NCBI RefSeq assembly: GCF_023159225.1
Contig: NC_063166.1
Coordinates: 43,455,149 to 43,519,148, forward strand
DNA: 64,000 bases
Direction of reading: 5' to 3'
From: Perognathus longimembris pacificus
Taxonomy: Eukaryota > Chordata > Mammalia > Rodentia > Heteromyidae
This document shows, one piece after another, positions 54,914 to 64,000 of this stretch. Each line of letters begins with the position of its first letter. Position 1 is the first letter of the stretch. The position numbers were made by a program, and so were the translations under genes. The notes under the pieces were generated by a model. That model saw only the letters and a program-made list of their open reading frames with translations, searched no databases and was not told the DNA's origin.

Positions 54914-54965
<52 letters not shown>
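54914..54965. repeat. (GT)n microsatellite abutting SINE-B
   Basis: About 26 GT units directly before the next SINE-B's 3' end. Confidence 0.97.
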
Positions 54966-54968
<3 letters not shown>

Positions 54969-55182
54969 GAAGCTTGTATTCTGTTCCTGGGCACTCCTTG
55001 AGCTTTTTTTGCTCAAGGCTAGCAATCTACTACTTGAGCAACAGCGCCACTTTTGGCTTTTTTGTGTGAATTGGAGATAAGAGTTCCTACAACCGTTCTG
55101 CCTGGGCTGACTTGGAACAAAGATCCTCAGATTTCAGCCTCCTCAATAGTTAGGATTAGAGGCAAGAGCTGTCAGTGCCCAG
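54966..55182 (-). repeat. SINE-B
   Basis: Reverse copy, GCTCAAGGCTAGCAATCTAC and CAGATTTCAGCCTCCTCAAT. Confidence 0.8.
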
Positions 55183-55262
55183 ATGCCTGGAAATCTTCAT
55201 CCTCCTATCCTAGCTTCCTGAGCACTGGGATTGCAGACCTGTGCCTTCACACCAGCTGAAGA

Positions 55263-55304
55263 TTGTGTGTGTCTGTGTGTGTGTCTCTCTGTGTGTGTAT
55301 ACAT
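55263..55304. repeat. (GT)n-like microsatellite abutting SINE-B
   Basis: Irregular TGTG/TCTG array joined to the next SINE-B. Confidence 0.9.
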
Positions 55305-55535
55305 CAGTACTGGCACTTGAATTCAGAGCCTCATGTTCTCATTTGGCTTTTTCACTGGTGGCTGGTGTACTGCCACTTGAGTCACAGCTCCATAGCTCTA
55401 CTTCCAGCTTTTTGCTGGTTAATTAGATATAAGAGTCTCATAGACTTTCCTGCCGAGGCTGGCTTTGAACCACAATCCTCAGATCTCAGCCTCCTGAGTA
55501 GACAGGATTACAGGTGTGAGCCACCAGTACCTGGC
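55305..55535 (-). repeat. SINE-B
   Basis: CAGTACTGGCACTTGAATTC to GGATTACAGGTGTGAGCC. Confidence 0.85.
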
Positions 55536-56096
55536 TTCCAGACTTTTGATTACAAAGACAGATTGCTCTTTTCCAGGCTCTTGGGCCACATCCCAGCGGC
55601 CACCACTATGGCTTTGGCCTCCAAAGGTCTTGGGGAAAAAACCAAACACCTGTTTGGTTTTTGTTTGTTTGTTATACTTCCCTGGATTTCAGAGATGACA
55701 CAAAAGCAACTGGGAGAGTGAAAGCTTTTGAGTCCTCAGTGGTGATGTCACCCCAGGGCAGTGCTAAGTCCTCTTTCCTGCCCTAGCACAGACTGGCTGC
55801 CCACTTACCCCTAATGGCAAGCCATTCTTCCTGAGGCCCCGCCCAGAAGCCTCAGAGCCATTGTCAATTCTTCCACATCCCGTGCAGCCCATCCAAAAAC
55901 CTGTTGATTCTCTCTCGGAAATATCTCCAGAATGTAATTACTCAGTTCTCATCAGCTCAACGGTGGCTTCCAGGATCGAGCTACCATTGCCCTCCCTGGA
56001 ATACTGCAGTCCACCTCCTTTCCAGACTCTTTGCTTCCTGCCCCTTGATTTAGTCAAAGAGCAGAAAGAAACTTACCTTTAACTGTTTCCCTTCTT
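55536..56096. other. Intergenic unique sequence
   Basis: No gene recognised. The 152-codon frame at 55263-55721 is mostly SINE-derived. Confidence 0.4.
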
Positions 56097-56320
56097 CTGG
56101 CCAGTGGCTCACGCTTGCAATCCTAGCTACTCAGGAGGCTAAGATCTGAGGATCTTGTTTCCAAGTCAGCCTAGGCAAGAAAGTTTGTGAAAACTCTTTT
56201 CTTCACTAAAGTACAAAAAGTGGGAAGTCGAGCTGTGGCTCAAATCATAGAGAGCTAGCCTTGAGCAAAAAAGCTTGAGGATAGCAGGTAGGCCCTGAGT
56301 ACCTAGTACCAACTCCCCAA
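56097..56320 (+). repeat. SINE-B
   Basis: CTGGCCAGTGGCTCACGCTTG head; TAGTACCAACTCCCC tail. Confidence 0.82.
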
Positions 56321-56602
56321 ACAGAACGTGTGTTGAAGGGCCAGCATCAAAACCAGGAAGTCTTATAGAACTGGATGTTTGTCTTTAGTCTCTAGTTAAG
56401 CTCCAGTCACCAGCTCCAGCATCCATACAGCCATCCAACCCACAAGCATTGAGGACCAGCTATGTCCAGCTCTACATTAATCACTAGGGGAACAGAGACA
56501 TCTGCCCTTAAGTTCTCTTCCCTAACTCTATGAAAATCATTTTAGAACCACAGCATTGCTCATAGTCTAATAATAGCCTAAAGGATGCCATGACTCATTT
56601 GT

Positions 56603-56680
56603 TGATGATATTAGGGTTTGAACTCAAGGCTTTGCACTTGCTAGGCAGGAACTCTACCACTTGATCTATATCCCAGTCCC
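56603..56680 (-). repeat. ID SINE, monomer
   Basis: Reverse single ID unit: GGGTTTGAACTCAAGGC, CACTTGCTAGGCAGG, TATATCCCAGTCCC. Confidence 0.7.
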
Positions 56681-56689
56681 TCTTTTTTT

Positions 56690-56917
56690 TGTGTGTGTCT
56701 GTTCTGGGATTTGAACTAAAGGCCTAGGCTCTATCCCTGAGCTTCTTTTTCCTCAAGGCTAGCACTCTACCACTTGAGCCACAGCTATAACTTCCAGAGT
56801 TTTTGTGGAGATAAGAGTCTCACAGACTTTCTTGTCTGGGCTGGCTTTGAATTGTGGTCCTCAGATCTCTACCTCATGGGTAGGTAAGATTATAGGTGTG
56901 AGCCACCAGCACCCAGT
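56690..56917 (-). repeat. SINE-B
   Basis: GTTCTGGGATTTGAACTAAAG to GATTATAGGTGTGAGCC, preceded by a short TGTGTGTG. Confidence 0.82.
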
Positions 56918-57052
56918 TCCTCAGCCTCTTTTGCTCTCATTATTTTTGAAGGGTTCTTCCATCTGCTGGGGGCCATCCTGGACCAAAATTGTCCTATTTT
57001 TCTTTCCATGCAGTTGTATGATTGTCATAGGCCACCATACCTAGCCTCTTCT

Positions 57053-57161
57053 ACTGAGATGAAGTCTCAAACTCTCCCTACACACTGGCTTGCAACCATA
57101 ATCCTTTTATCTCCATTCTAGAGTAGCTAGGATTATAAGTGTGAGCCACTGCACCTAGCTT
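57053..57161 (-). repeat. B1-like monomer
   Basis: TACTGAGATGAAGTCTCAAAC to AGGATTATAAGTGTGAGCC, without an ID-like part. Confidence 0.62.
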
Positions 57162-57688
57162 ATGATTAATTGTTATCCATGAGTCTAAGAAAAACTCCTG
57201 GAGAAGAATAGACTTGAATTCAACTTTGGTGCTTTGGTGCTTGAGTAGGAGTATGGCAAATATCAGGAAGAAAGGGTAATCAGGCAAAAGGCCAACAAAT
57301 GCCTGAGATCCCAAAGAGAAGGCTACACATTTGGTATAAAGTTCTTTAACATTATGACAGGCTTCCCTTCATACCAATCGTGATGATAAGAGAAGTTGAG
57401 GATACCCCCCTCCCCCCAGATGCCTTGAACTAATTAATCTGAGTTTAAATGTGGAGCAAGAGGTTGGGTCAAGTTCATTCTCCTATCACAGCCCTCCATG
57501 GGAAAGGGTCTGATGGATGATGCAGAGGCAACCTCTGTGTTTACTAGACACATGCTATCTCATGAAAATCACCCATTATTAGAGGCTGCCTGCCTCCTAT
57601 AGACTTGGGTGCCATGGTTTAGAATTTAACATTGGTCCCTGCTCATTTTAGAACCATAATTTCAAGGAAAAAGAATGAATGAAAGAGA
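57162..57688. other. Intergenic unique sequence
   Basis: No gene or repeat recognised. Confidence 0.4.
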
Positions 57689-57715
57689 GAGAGAGAGAGA
57701 GAAGGAAGGAAAGAT

Positions 57716-57778
<63 letters not shown>

Positions 57779-57898
57779 AAAAAGAAAGGAAGGAAGAAGG
57801 AAAGAAAGACAGGAAGGAAGGAAGGAGAGAGGAAAGAAGAGAGGAAGAGAAGGAAAGAAGAGAGGAAGAGAAGGAAAGAAGAGAGGAGGGAGGGAAGT
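57689..57898. repeat. (GAAA)n/(GGAA)n polypurine tract
   Basis: (GA)n, then about 17 perfect GAAA units, then imperfect GGAA and GAGAGGAA arrays. Confidence 0.97.
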
Positions 57899-58004
57899 AC
57901 TGCTCACCTTTAGCCTCACTGGAGCTAGGACTGGGCAATTAATGGTGGACATTATAGGGAGAGCACTGACCCTTCCATAGAAAGCTAATCTTTCCTTGTG
58001 ATTG

Positions 58005-58220
58005 GGTGGGTATAAACTCAGGGCCTGTGCACTGCACTATCCCTTAGCTTTTTTGTTGTTGGTGAAGGCTAGCTGTCTACCACTTGAGCCACAGCTCTGC
58101 TTCCATCTTTTTGCTGGTTACTTAGGGATAAAAGTCTCACTGACTTTCCTGCCTGAGCTGGCTTCAAACCTTGATCTTCAGATCTCAGCCTCCTGAGTAG
58201 TTTAGGTTTACACGTATGAG
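58005..58220 (-). repeat. SINE-B
   Basis: GGGTATAAACTCAGGGCCTG to GGTTTACACGTATGAG. Confidence 0.8.
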
Positions 58221-59052
58221 AGGACACCCCAGCCCCCTTGCCACTCTTGAGCCCTACATACACCCCCTTAAGGACCACCACCCATCCAAGGATGATTGTC
58301 TCTGTGGCTTTCAGCTATACCCTCCCTATGTTACCTGCCTAGAGAAAATCAAGGTCAGCCTATGGGTTCTGCAGGTCCTTTCAGTCTAGCTGTTCACAGC
58401 AGGTGAAATATAAATTGAACAGCAGAAATGGTTGAGGCCCTAGGCAAAAATCAAAGCTTTTCCAGGCTAAGACATCAAGTCAATAACAAATGAACAGGAG
58501 GTAAACAAAAAGCCTAATATTTATATTTTTCTCCCCTGCCTTCAAAAAGTGGCGTGCAAATGAAGTACATGTTGATCCCTAGGGGTGTGAGCAGCTCCAA
58601 AGATTTGAGGAACAGAAGGAGGCAGAATTTTTCCTATCAGTTCTTGTAAAGACTCCAGGGGATCTTTAGGGCTATATTTTTGCCTTGAGCTATTTACATT
58701 CCTTCATTCTAAATCAAATTGCACAAGAGTGTAATTATTTTCTTGGAACTCATTATGGTATTAGAAATGGGGTTTTCAGTATAGACTTGTAGTTTTGGAA
58801 GAAAGTGGAATGTGGGAATGAGGGGAGGGAAGACCTTCAGGCCAGGGACCTCAAGTTTGCTATTTCCTGACTGTTACAGTCACCCAGAAAGTTCTTAGGA
58901 AGCCTATCTCCAAGACCCTATGTCACACCCACTCAGTGAGAGCCCCTGGAGGAGAGACCAAGCCTCAGTGTGCTACAAAAGTCTCCAAGCAACTCTGATA
59001 TACAAGGAGATCTGGGAATGAGGGTCTTGCCCTTATTCAAATGCAGACACTA
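58221..59052. other. Intergenic unique sequence
   Basis: 0.83 kb without recognised gene or repeat. Confidence 0.4.
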
Positions 59053-59262
59053 AGCCCAGTACACGTGGCTGGAGCCTGAACTGCTAGCAACTCAAGAGGC
59101 TAAGATCTGAGGATACGGATTCTAAGCAAGCTTGGGCAAGAAAATCCCTTAACTCAAGTGGAGGTATGGCTCCAGTGGCAGAGCACCAACCTTGAGGAAT
59201 AAAAAGAAAACAAGTGAAACACAAGGCTCTGAGTTCAAGTCCCAGTATCAGCATGTGCACAC
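59053..59262 (+). repeat. SINE-B, diverged
   Basis: GCTAGCAACTCAAGAGGCTA head; CAAGTCCCAGTATCAGCATG tail, then C/CA-rich sequence to 59290. Confidence 0.75.
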
Positions 59263-59400
59263 ACCCCCACCCTACCCCCACCCCCACACACATAGAGTTG
59301 AGACTAGTCCCACTGGTCTGGAGTGGGGGTAGAGGAACTGTATTTCTAACAAGCACCCAGGTGAGGGCACTGGTCTGTGGATTCCTTTAGTGAACAGATT

Positions 59401-59442
59401 GTATGTATGTATGTATGTATGTATGTATGTATGTATGTATGT
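59401..59442. repeat. (GTAT)n microsatellite abutting SINE-B
   Basis: Ten GTAT units joined to the following SINE-B. Confidence 0.97.
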
Positions 59443-59656
59443 CATGAACTCATCGCCTGGATGCTGTCCCTTAGCTTTTTTGGTTAAGGCTAGCACTCTA
59501 CCACTTTGGGCCACAGCTCCACTTCGGTTTTCTGGTAGTTAATTGGAGATAAGAGTCTCACTGACTTTGCTGCCCCTAGTGACTTTGAACTGTGATCCTC
59601 AGATCTCAGCCTCCTGAGTAGCTAGGGTTACATGAATGAGCCACCAACATCCAGTT
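59443..59656 (-). repeat. SINE-B
   Basis: Reverse copy with AATTGGAGATAAGAGTCTCA and GAGTAGCTAGGGTTACATG. Confidence 0.83.
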
Positions 59657-60360
59657 GTTAATAGATCTTTAGATATTCCTTTAACCTTAGAAGTGAATGG
59701 AGCCACTGATAAATTGTAGAGCAGGGGAAAAACGGCTTTTTAACACATAGCTCCTGTTGGCAGTGTTCTGGAAAGGTTTCTCTTTGCTGCTAATGCTCAA
59801 AAGCACAAAGTATCACCTGAGTCACTTTTTGTTAACACACTAAGCAGTCACTGTCTCAGGGTGGGAGGTTTTCAACTTTTCCAGGGAATGCTTCTGTCTA
59901 GCCAAGGTTGAGGAGCCCAGGTGTCAGTCAGCTGGCTCCTGCTGTTTCCATGGGAACAACCTCCTCCTACACCAACATGGTCTCAGCACACAGACCACTG
60001 TTGCTTGAATGGGGGGACAGGCAGTGAATGGGTTTAAGTCACAACTCTGGGCTCCCTCCCTGGGGAGGGGGCAGTAGTTTGGCTGACCTTGTTATCCCAG
60101 GAAATGGGTCCTTGGAACTGCTGAGCACCACTTTCCCCTGTAGTCTCCAAGCAGAGATAGCTTGTTTCCTACAGGAAACCCATGAAGCTGCCAAGAAGTA
60201 CTTAGGACTTTGCGTCTCTGTGTGGCAGTGTGAGGCTCACACTCCAGTTGTCAAAACTCTAGTCTCTAGCAGAGGGCCAGCTTCCATGCTGAGGCCTCAT
60301 GAGACTGCCTTTGCAGCCTGGAAGGCCCAAAGTAATCAACATGCCTTAAACACTCGCTAA
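59657..60360. other. Intergenic unique sequence
   Basis: No gene recognised. The 110-codon frame at 60028-60360 shows no family motif. Confidence 0.4.
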
Positions 60361-60471
60361 AAGAGGGAAGAAAAAGGTGACATTGTCCACAAAGAAAGGT
60401 ACTCTTTACCTGATTTACATAATGGTAATTCCTCTGTACATCACCTTTATAACAACAATTTTAAAAAATTC
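60361..60471 (+). mobile_element. L1 3' UTR tail, divergent subfamily
   Basis: Matches the last 110 bases of 15590-15897 and 46095-46420 (GGTGACATTGTCC, TTTACCTGATTTACATAA, CCTCTGTACATCACC). It ends in an A-rich tail where the next L1 begins. Confidence 0.72.
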
Positions 60472-62588
60472 GGAGGGAAGATGGCGCCGTCACAATAGGG
60501 AGACACCCCAACTCGCTCCAACCGAATAGTGAGCTGGGAACTCCAGCACCCAACACCCCATCAAGAATCCAGCAAACCCGGGGCTGGGAATATGGCCTAG
60601 TGGTAAAGTGCTTGCCTTGTATACATGAAGCCCTGGGTTCGATTCCTCAGTACCACATATATAGAAAAAAGCTGGAAGTGGCGCCGTGACTCAAGAAGTA
60701 GAGTGCTAGCCTTGAGCAAAAAGAAGCCAGGGACAGTGCTCAGGCCCTGAGTCCAAGGCCCAGGACTGGCAACAAAAACAAAACAAAACAAAAAAGAATC
60801 CAGCAAACCCAACAACCAGAAGCAACAGAGAAACACAGGAAACGAAAAAGAACAAAAAAAGAAGAGCCTATAACCTGCACGGAGCCAGAAAATCTCCGGG
60901 GTACCCCCCACCCACCCGCTGACCCCGGCCGGAACAGGGCCAGGCTGGGAAAGGGGACCCAGCGCCAGCAAACCAACAGCCGAAAGTGCATACCAGGAGT
61001 GCAGAGTCCAGACAGCAGGAGCTCCACGGACCCCAGACAGAGTGCAGACCGACCGACAGACGGTGGCGCGGGACCAAACGGCCAGGAACAGACTTAAACA
61101 GCAGGGGAACCAGGCGGCACAGACAGGGAGAGCCAGACAGATGGGGAGAGCCGGGACCGCCACCACCAAAGGACCAATTGCCACACCCCAGCACCCCAGC
61201 CCCGAAAAGCCCACAGCAGCGCGGGACACACACAATCCAGGACCAGTAAGTTCCCCATTACTGCCCCCTCCCCCGCAATGGGAGGCCAGCTCTAGCAGAG
61301 ATCCAAACCCTACAAAGAAGCTAGAGCTCCCTCCCTCCCCCTCCCTACCTCGAAGGAACAAAAGAGCCCCATATCTTGCGGCTCTAGGACCTACAGCCTT
61401 TGGGAGGACACGGGAGCTAGCAGAGGTGGAGCAGCGCCCAACAAGGGGACTGGGAAACACCTTAGTCAGGCATCCCCGCAAATCCCCAGCGGAGGAGCCT
61501 GAATCTGGCCACACAAGCCCTGCCCCCTCCTCAGCAGGGGCCCGGAGACTGGTAGGCATTGGAAGCCCCACCTGAGGCACCTGGTCCTCGAGGACTTTTT
61601 GAACAACAGTCACAGGCTTGCTGGTGTGCAATACCAGCCCAGCAGGGACACCTGGGATCAAACACATGCCCTCCTCACAGCAGAGGCGCAGAGAGTCTGT
61701 GGGCACCAAACCGCGCCCAGACACTTGAACCTGCTCGGGTCCACGCATACTGCCCCCCAAAGCAGACTCGTGAGAGGGCACAAGCACCCTCCAACAAGTC
61801 GGGGCAGCAAGTCCCCAAAGGAAGCACTAGAGAGCACACGCTTTTGCCCCCCACCCAACAAGGGCCAGCATGGACCAGCGTGCTAGCCCTCCAGCAGGAG
61901 GATCTCCTGCCCAACACCCCAGCGGGAGCGCACAAGCGGGCAAACTACAACACCCGCTCTGATTGGCACACTCCTCACAGATGGGCAGGGCCCCCCAGTG
62001 GCAGCACCCGCTCTGATAGGTGCACTCCACACAGGTGGGTGGGCCGCCCCTCAACAGCAACACCTGCTTCAACAGGAGCACTCCACACAGGTGGGCAAGC
62101 TGCCTTTCAGCAGCAAATCTCAATCTGAGAGGTGAGCTTCTCTGACCACGGTACCAAGTGGGAAAAAGAACCAAAGAAGGGAAAGTCTCCACGCCATGCT
62201 GAATCAGCGACCTGCAAACCCCCACTAGGGGCACACTAGGGTCAGCACAACACAGCGTCAGGTCACTGTCCTGCAGAGAAAGACACAGAACCTACCCACC
62301 CCCAAGTGCAGTGAGGGTGACCACCCCGGCAACAACCGAGATGGTCACGCATTGGGCAGTAAGGTTCAACAGCCAAACTCAAACCCAGAGCCAGGACACA
62401 AACAAGTCTCCACTCATGGACCAGTGGGAGCCAGCACAAAGCCAAGCCAAGGACACCACCTACAGATCTCCAGATGCACAAATCACAAAGAAATATTACA
62501 AATTTCATGAAAGGGCAAGCCAACTCGCCAGCTCCAAAAAGCAGTACGACTGGAGAGGAGATGGAGAATAAAAAAAACAACTGAGGCT
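60472..62588 (+). promoter_or_regulatory. L1 5' UTR / internal promoter
   Basis: GC-rich leader with CpGs. A SINE-A sits at 60580-60793. From about 61950 to 62110 there are three loose copies of an about 60-base unit built around CACTCC(A/T)CACAGGTGGG. An antisense frame of 396 codons (60597-61787, partly SINE-derived) and sense frames of up to 189 codons occur. None matches a known protein. Confidence 0.75.
60580..60793 (+). repeat. SINE-A in L1 5' UTR, perfect TSD
   Basis: AAGAATCCAGCAAACCC (17 bp) at 60563-60579 and 60794-60810; tail (ACAAA)n. Confidence 0.96.
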
Positions 62589-63717
62589 ATGATAGCAGAA
62601 ATGATGGAAAGCCTCAGGAATGAATTCAGAAAACAATTCCAGGAGTTTAGAATGGAACTCTCAAAGGACCTTCAGGAACTCAAGAAAGAAATAGAAGCAA
62701 AAATGGATACAGTGCAAACCTCCGTTAAAGAAGACCTTAACATCCTGAGAAACAAAATGCATGAAAAAATAGATTTAAAATACAACTCTTTAAAGGAAGT
62801 AATTTCCACGATCAGAGCTGATCTGGCAACCATAAATAGCTCCCTGACGGGGCTGGGGATATGGCCTAGTGGGAAGAGTGCTTGCCTCGTATACATGAGG
62901 CCCTGGGTTCAATTCCCCAGCACCACATATACAGAAAACGGCCAGAAGTGGCGCTGTGGCTTAAGTGGCAGAGTGTTAGCCTTGAGCAAAAAGAAGCCAA
63001 GGACAGTGCTCAGGCCCTGAGTCCAAGCCCCAGGACTGGCAAAAAAAAAAAAAAAAAAAAAAAATAGCTCCCTGACATCCATAAACTCCACACTTGAAAC
63101 CACATCACAAAGAATAGATCATATTGAAACCCGAATCGCGCTGTTGGATGATGATGCAGCCGATAAGGACCAGAAAATTACCACACTCCAAGAAACGGTA
63201 AAACTCCAGGGCAGATTAATCAGAAGCTAGTGGACAAAGACAAGAGATATAATCTGTGCATAATTGGAATAGAAGAAGGAACTGAATACCAGAGCAGAGG
63301 ACTTCAACATATTTTCAATAGTTATTGCAGAAAACTTCCCCAATCTCACAAGGGACCTCACCCAGGTAACCAAAGCCTATAGGATGCCTGGCAGACCAGA
63401 CCCTAGAAAATCTTCGCCCAGGCACATACAAGACTTCAGATCTCAAGAATAAAGAACAAATTTTGAATGCAGCCAAAGCGAAGAAAGAGATTTACTACAA
63501 TGGGAAAAGGATCCGAATCACAGCAGACCTCTCCACACAAACCTACCACACACAAAGAGTGTGGAAGAACACAATCCAAGTCCTACAGGCCAATAATTGC
63601 CAACCCAGAATTAGATATCCAGCGAAACTAGAATTCACATTTGAGGAAAAAACCAGATCTTTCCATAGCAAAGAAGATCTAAAGGAGTATGTGAATAATA
63701 AACCAGCCTTACAGTGA
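62589..63717 (+). pseudogene. ORF1: L1 ORF1 (RNA-binding protein), disrupted
   Basis: ORF1p is the trimeric RNA chaperone of L1. The N-terminal coiled coil is visible from MIAEMMESLRNEF through repeated heptads (KDLQELKKEIEAKM), then SLKEVISTIRADLA. A SINE-A at 62849-63061 interrupts the frame. Beyond it the coding sequence resumes (about 63062-63226) and then stops and shifts. The RNA-recognition and C-terminal parts appear in other frames, including ENFPNLTRDLTQVTKAYR (near 63330) and the intact end 63463-63717 with TYHTQRVWKNTIQVLQ and FTFEEKTRSF. The SINE and at least two frame breaks mean no functional ORF1p. Confidence 0.9.
62849..63061 (+). repeat. SINE-A in L1 ORF1, perfect TSD
   Basis: AAATAGCTCCCTGAC (15 bp) at 62834-62848 and 63062-63076; A22-type tail. 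Confidence 0.96.
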
Positions 63718-63866
63718 ATTCTAAGAGGGGAACCCCACCCAACAGAAATTGTACAGAACACACAGACAGAAACAGAAAGAAACTACAATAGCCAGAGCCC
63801 AACAGAAAGAGCAGCTCATTAAAGACAACAACAAAAAAAGGAGAGGAAAAACAGCCTAACAGGAAA

Positions 63867-64000
63867 ATGGAAGGGGAAAAAACACTCTTATCCTTGATCT
63901 CTTTGAATATAAACAGCATAAACTCTCTGATAAAGAGGAGCAGACTGACAGAGTGGATCCACAAACAAAAAGTTGCCATCTGTTCTCTTCAAGAGACCCA
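63867..64000 (+). CDS. ORF2: L1 ORF2, N-terminal start (partial)
   Basis: ATG at 63867 opens a frame that stays open to the window end. It begins MEGEKTLLSLISLNINSINS and reaches VAICSLQET, the start of the apurinic-like endonuclease domain. The Asn of LNINS and the Glu of LQET are the family's metal-site residues. The inter-ORF spacer after the ORF1 stop (63715-63717) is about 150 bases. Whether the rest of ORF2 is intact is outside the window. Confidence 0.88.
   Translation, partial: MEGEKTLLSLISLNINSINSLIKRSRLTEWIHKQKVAICSLQET

Larger units (their letters stand above)
60472..64000 (+). mobile_element. L1 element, 5' half, running off the window
   Basis: Starts with GGAGGGAAGATGGCGCCGTC, the typical start of a mammalian L1 5' UTR (a GAAGATGGC YY1-like site). 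It continues through a 2.1-kb GC-rich 5' UTR, a disrupted ORF1 (62589-63717) and the first codons of ORF2 (63867-64000). Two SINE-A copies interrupt it. It retains its 5' end, so it inserted nearly or fully full length. Confidence 0.92.

Noticed and set aside
57648..57980. Three overlapping frames of about 100 codons
   Set aside because: All are translations of the (GAAA)n tract.
61559..62128. 189-codon sense frame in L1 5' UTR
   Set aside because: The GC-rich leader with loose tandem units lowers stop frequency, and no L1 protein is known to be encoded there.

Overview
The window is mammalian nuclear DNA, almost certainly from a rodent. It has one interrupted vertebrate gene, no bacterial-style gene packing, and dense SINE, LINE and LTR content. 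Two SINE families dominate. SINE-A is an ID-type tRNA-derived unit joined to a second ID-like unit and a short A tail. SINE-B is a B1/7SL-like head joined to an ID-like tail. From memory this combination suits Castorimorpha, most likely Heteromyidae (kangaroo rats, pocket mice). That placement is inference; no search could be run.

Layout. 1-13.8 kb holds the last three exons and 3' UTR of a GPD1L-like glycerol-3-phosphate dehydrogenase gene on the + strand. This copy looks inactivated: exon 8 has an in-frame stop, a 1-base deletion and a lost splice donor, and exon 7 replaces the substrate-binding Arg269 (GPD1 numbering) with Trp. Intron 7 carries a nearly full-length, very young, env-less class II endogenous retrovirus in antisense (ERV-1, 781-7876), with LTRs differing at two positions and a perfect 6-bp target duplication. 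13.8-33.8 kb and 39.9-60.4 kb are gene-poor intergenic DNA packed with SINEs, microsatellites and L1 pieces, including a 5'-truncated L1 at 20417-22328 with a perfect 23-bp target duplication. 34.3-38.8 kb holds a second, older class II LTR element (ERV-2, antisense). It shares its 3' internal region with ERV-1 but has lost recognisable gag-pol, so it looks non-autonomous. Next to it, at 39.1-39.8 kb, is a decayed intronless CHMP1-family retrocopy present as two tandem partial copies. From 60.47 kb to the window end runs the 5' half of a + strand L1 (5' UTR, disrupted ORF1, first codons of ORF2).

How the parts relate. No operon or multi-gene system is present. The biology is gene decay plus successive retroelement insertions, several nested: SINE-A inside SINE-B, SINE in ERV-2, two SINEs in the terminal L1, L1 in an older L1. 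SINE-B 3' ends repeatedly abut CA/GT microsatellites. I found no convincing undescribed system. The most notable items are the GPD1L decay, the young ERV with its tRNA-Asp-like primer site, and the recombinant-looking ERV-2.

Terms used below: SINE-A = ID-ID dimer; SINE-B = B1-like head plus ID-like tail; the strand given is the SINE's own orientation. SINE ends are good to roughly 5 bases unless a target-site duplication (TSD) is given.
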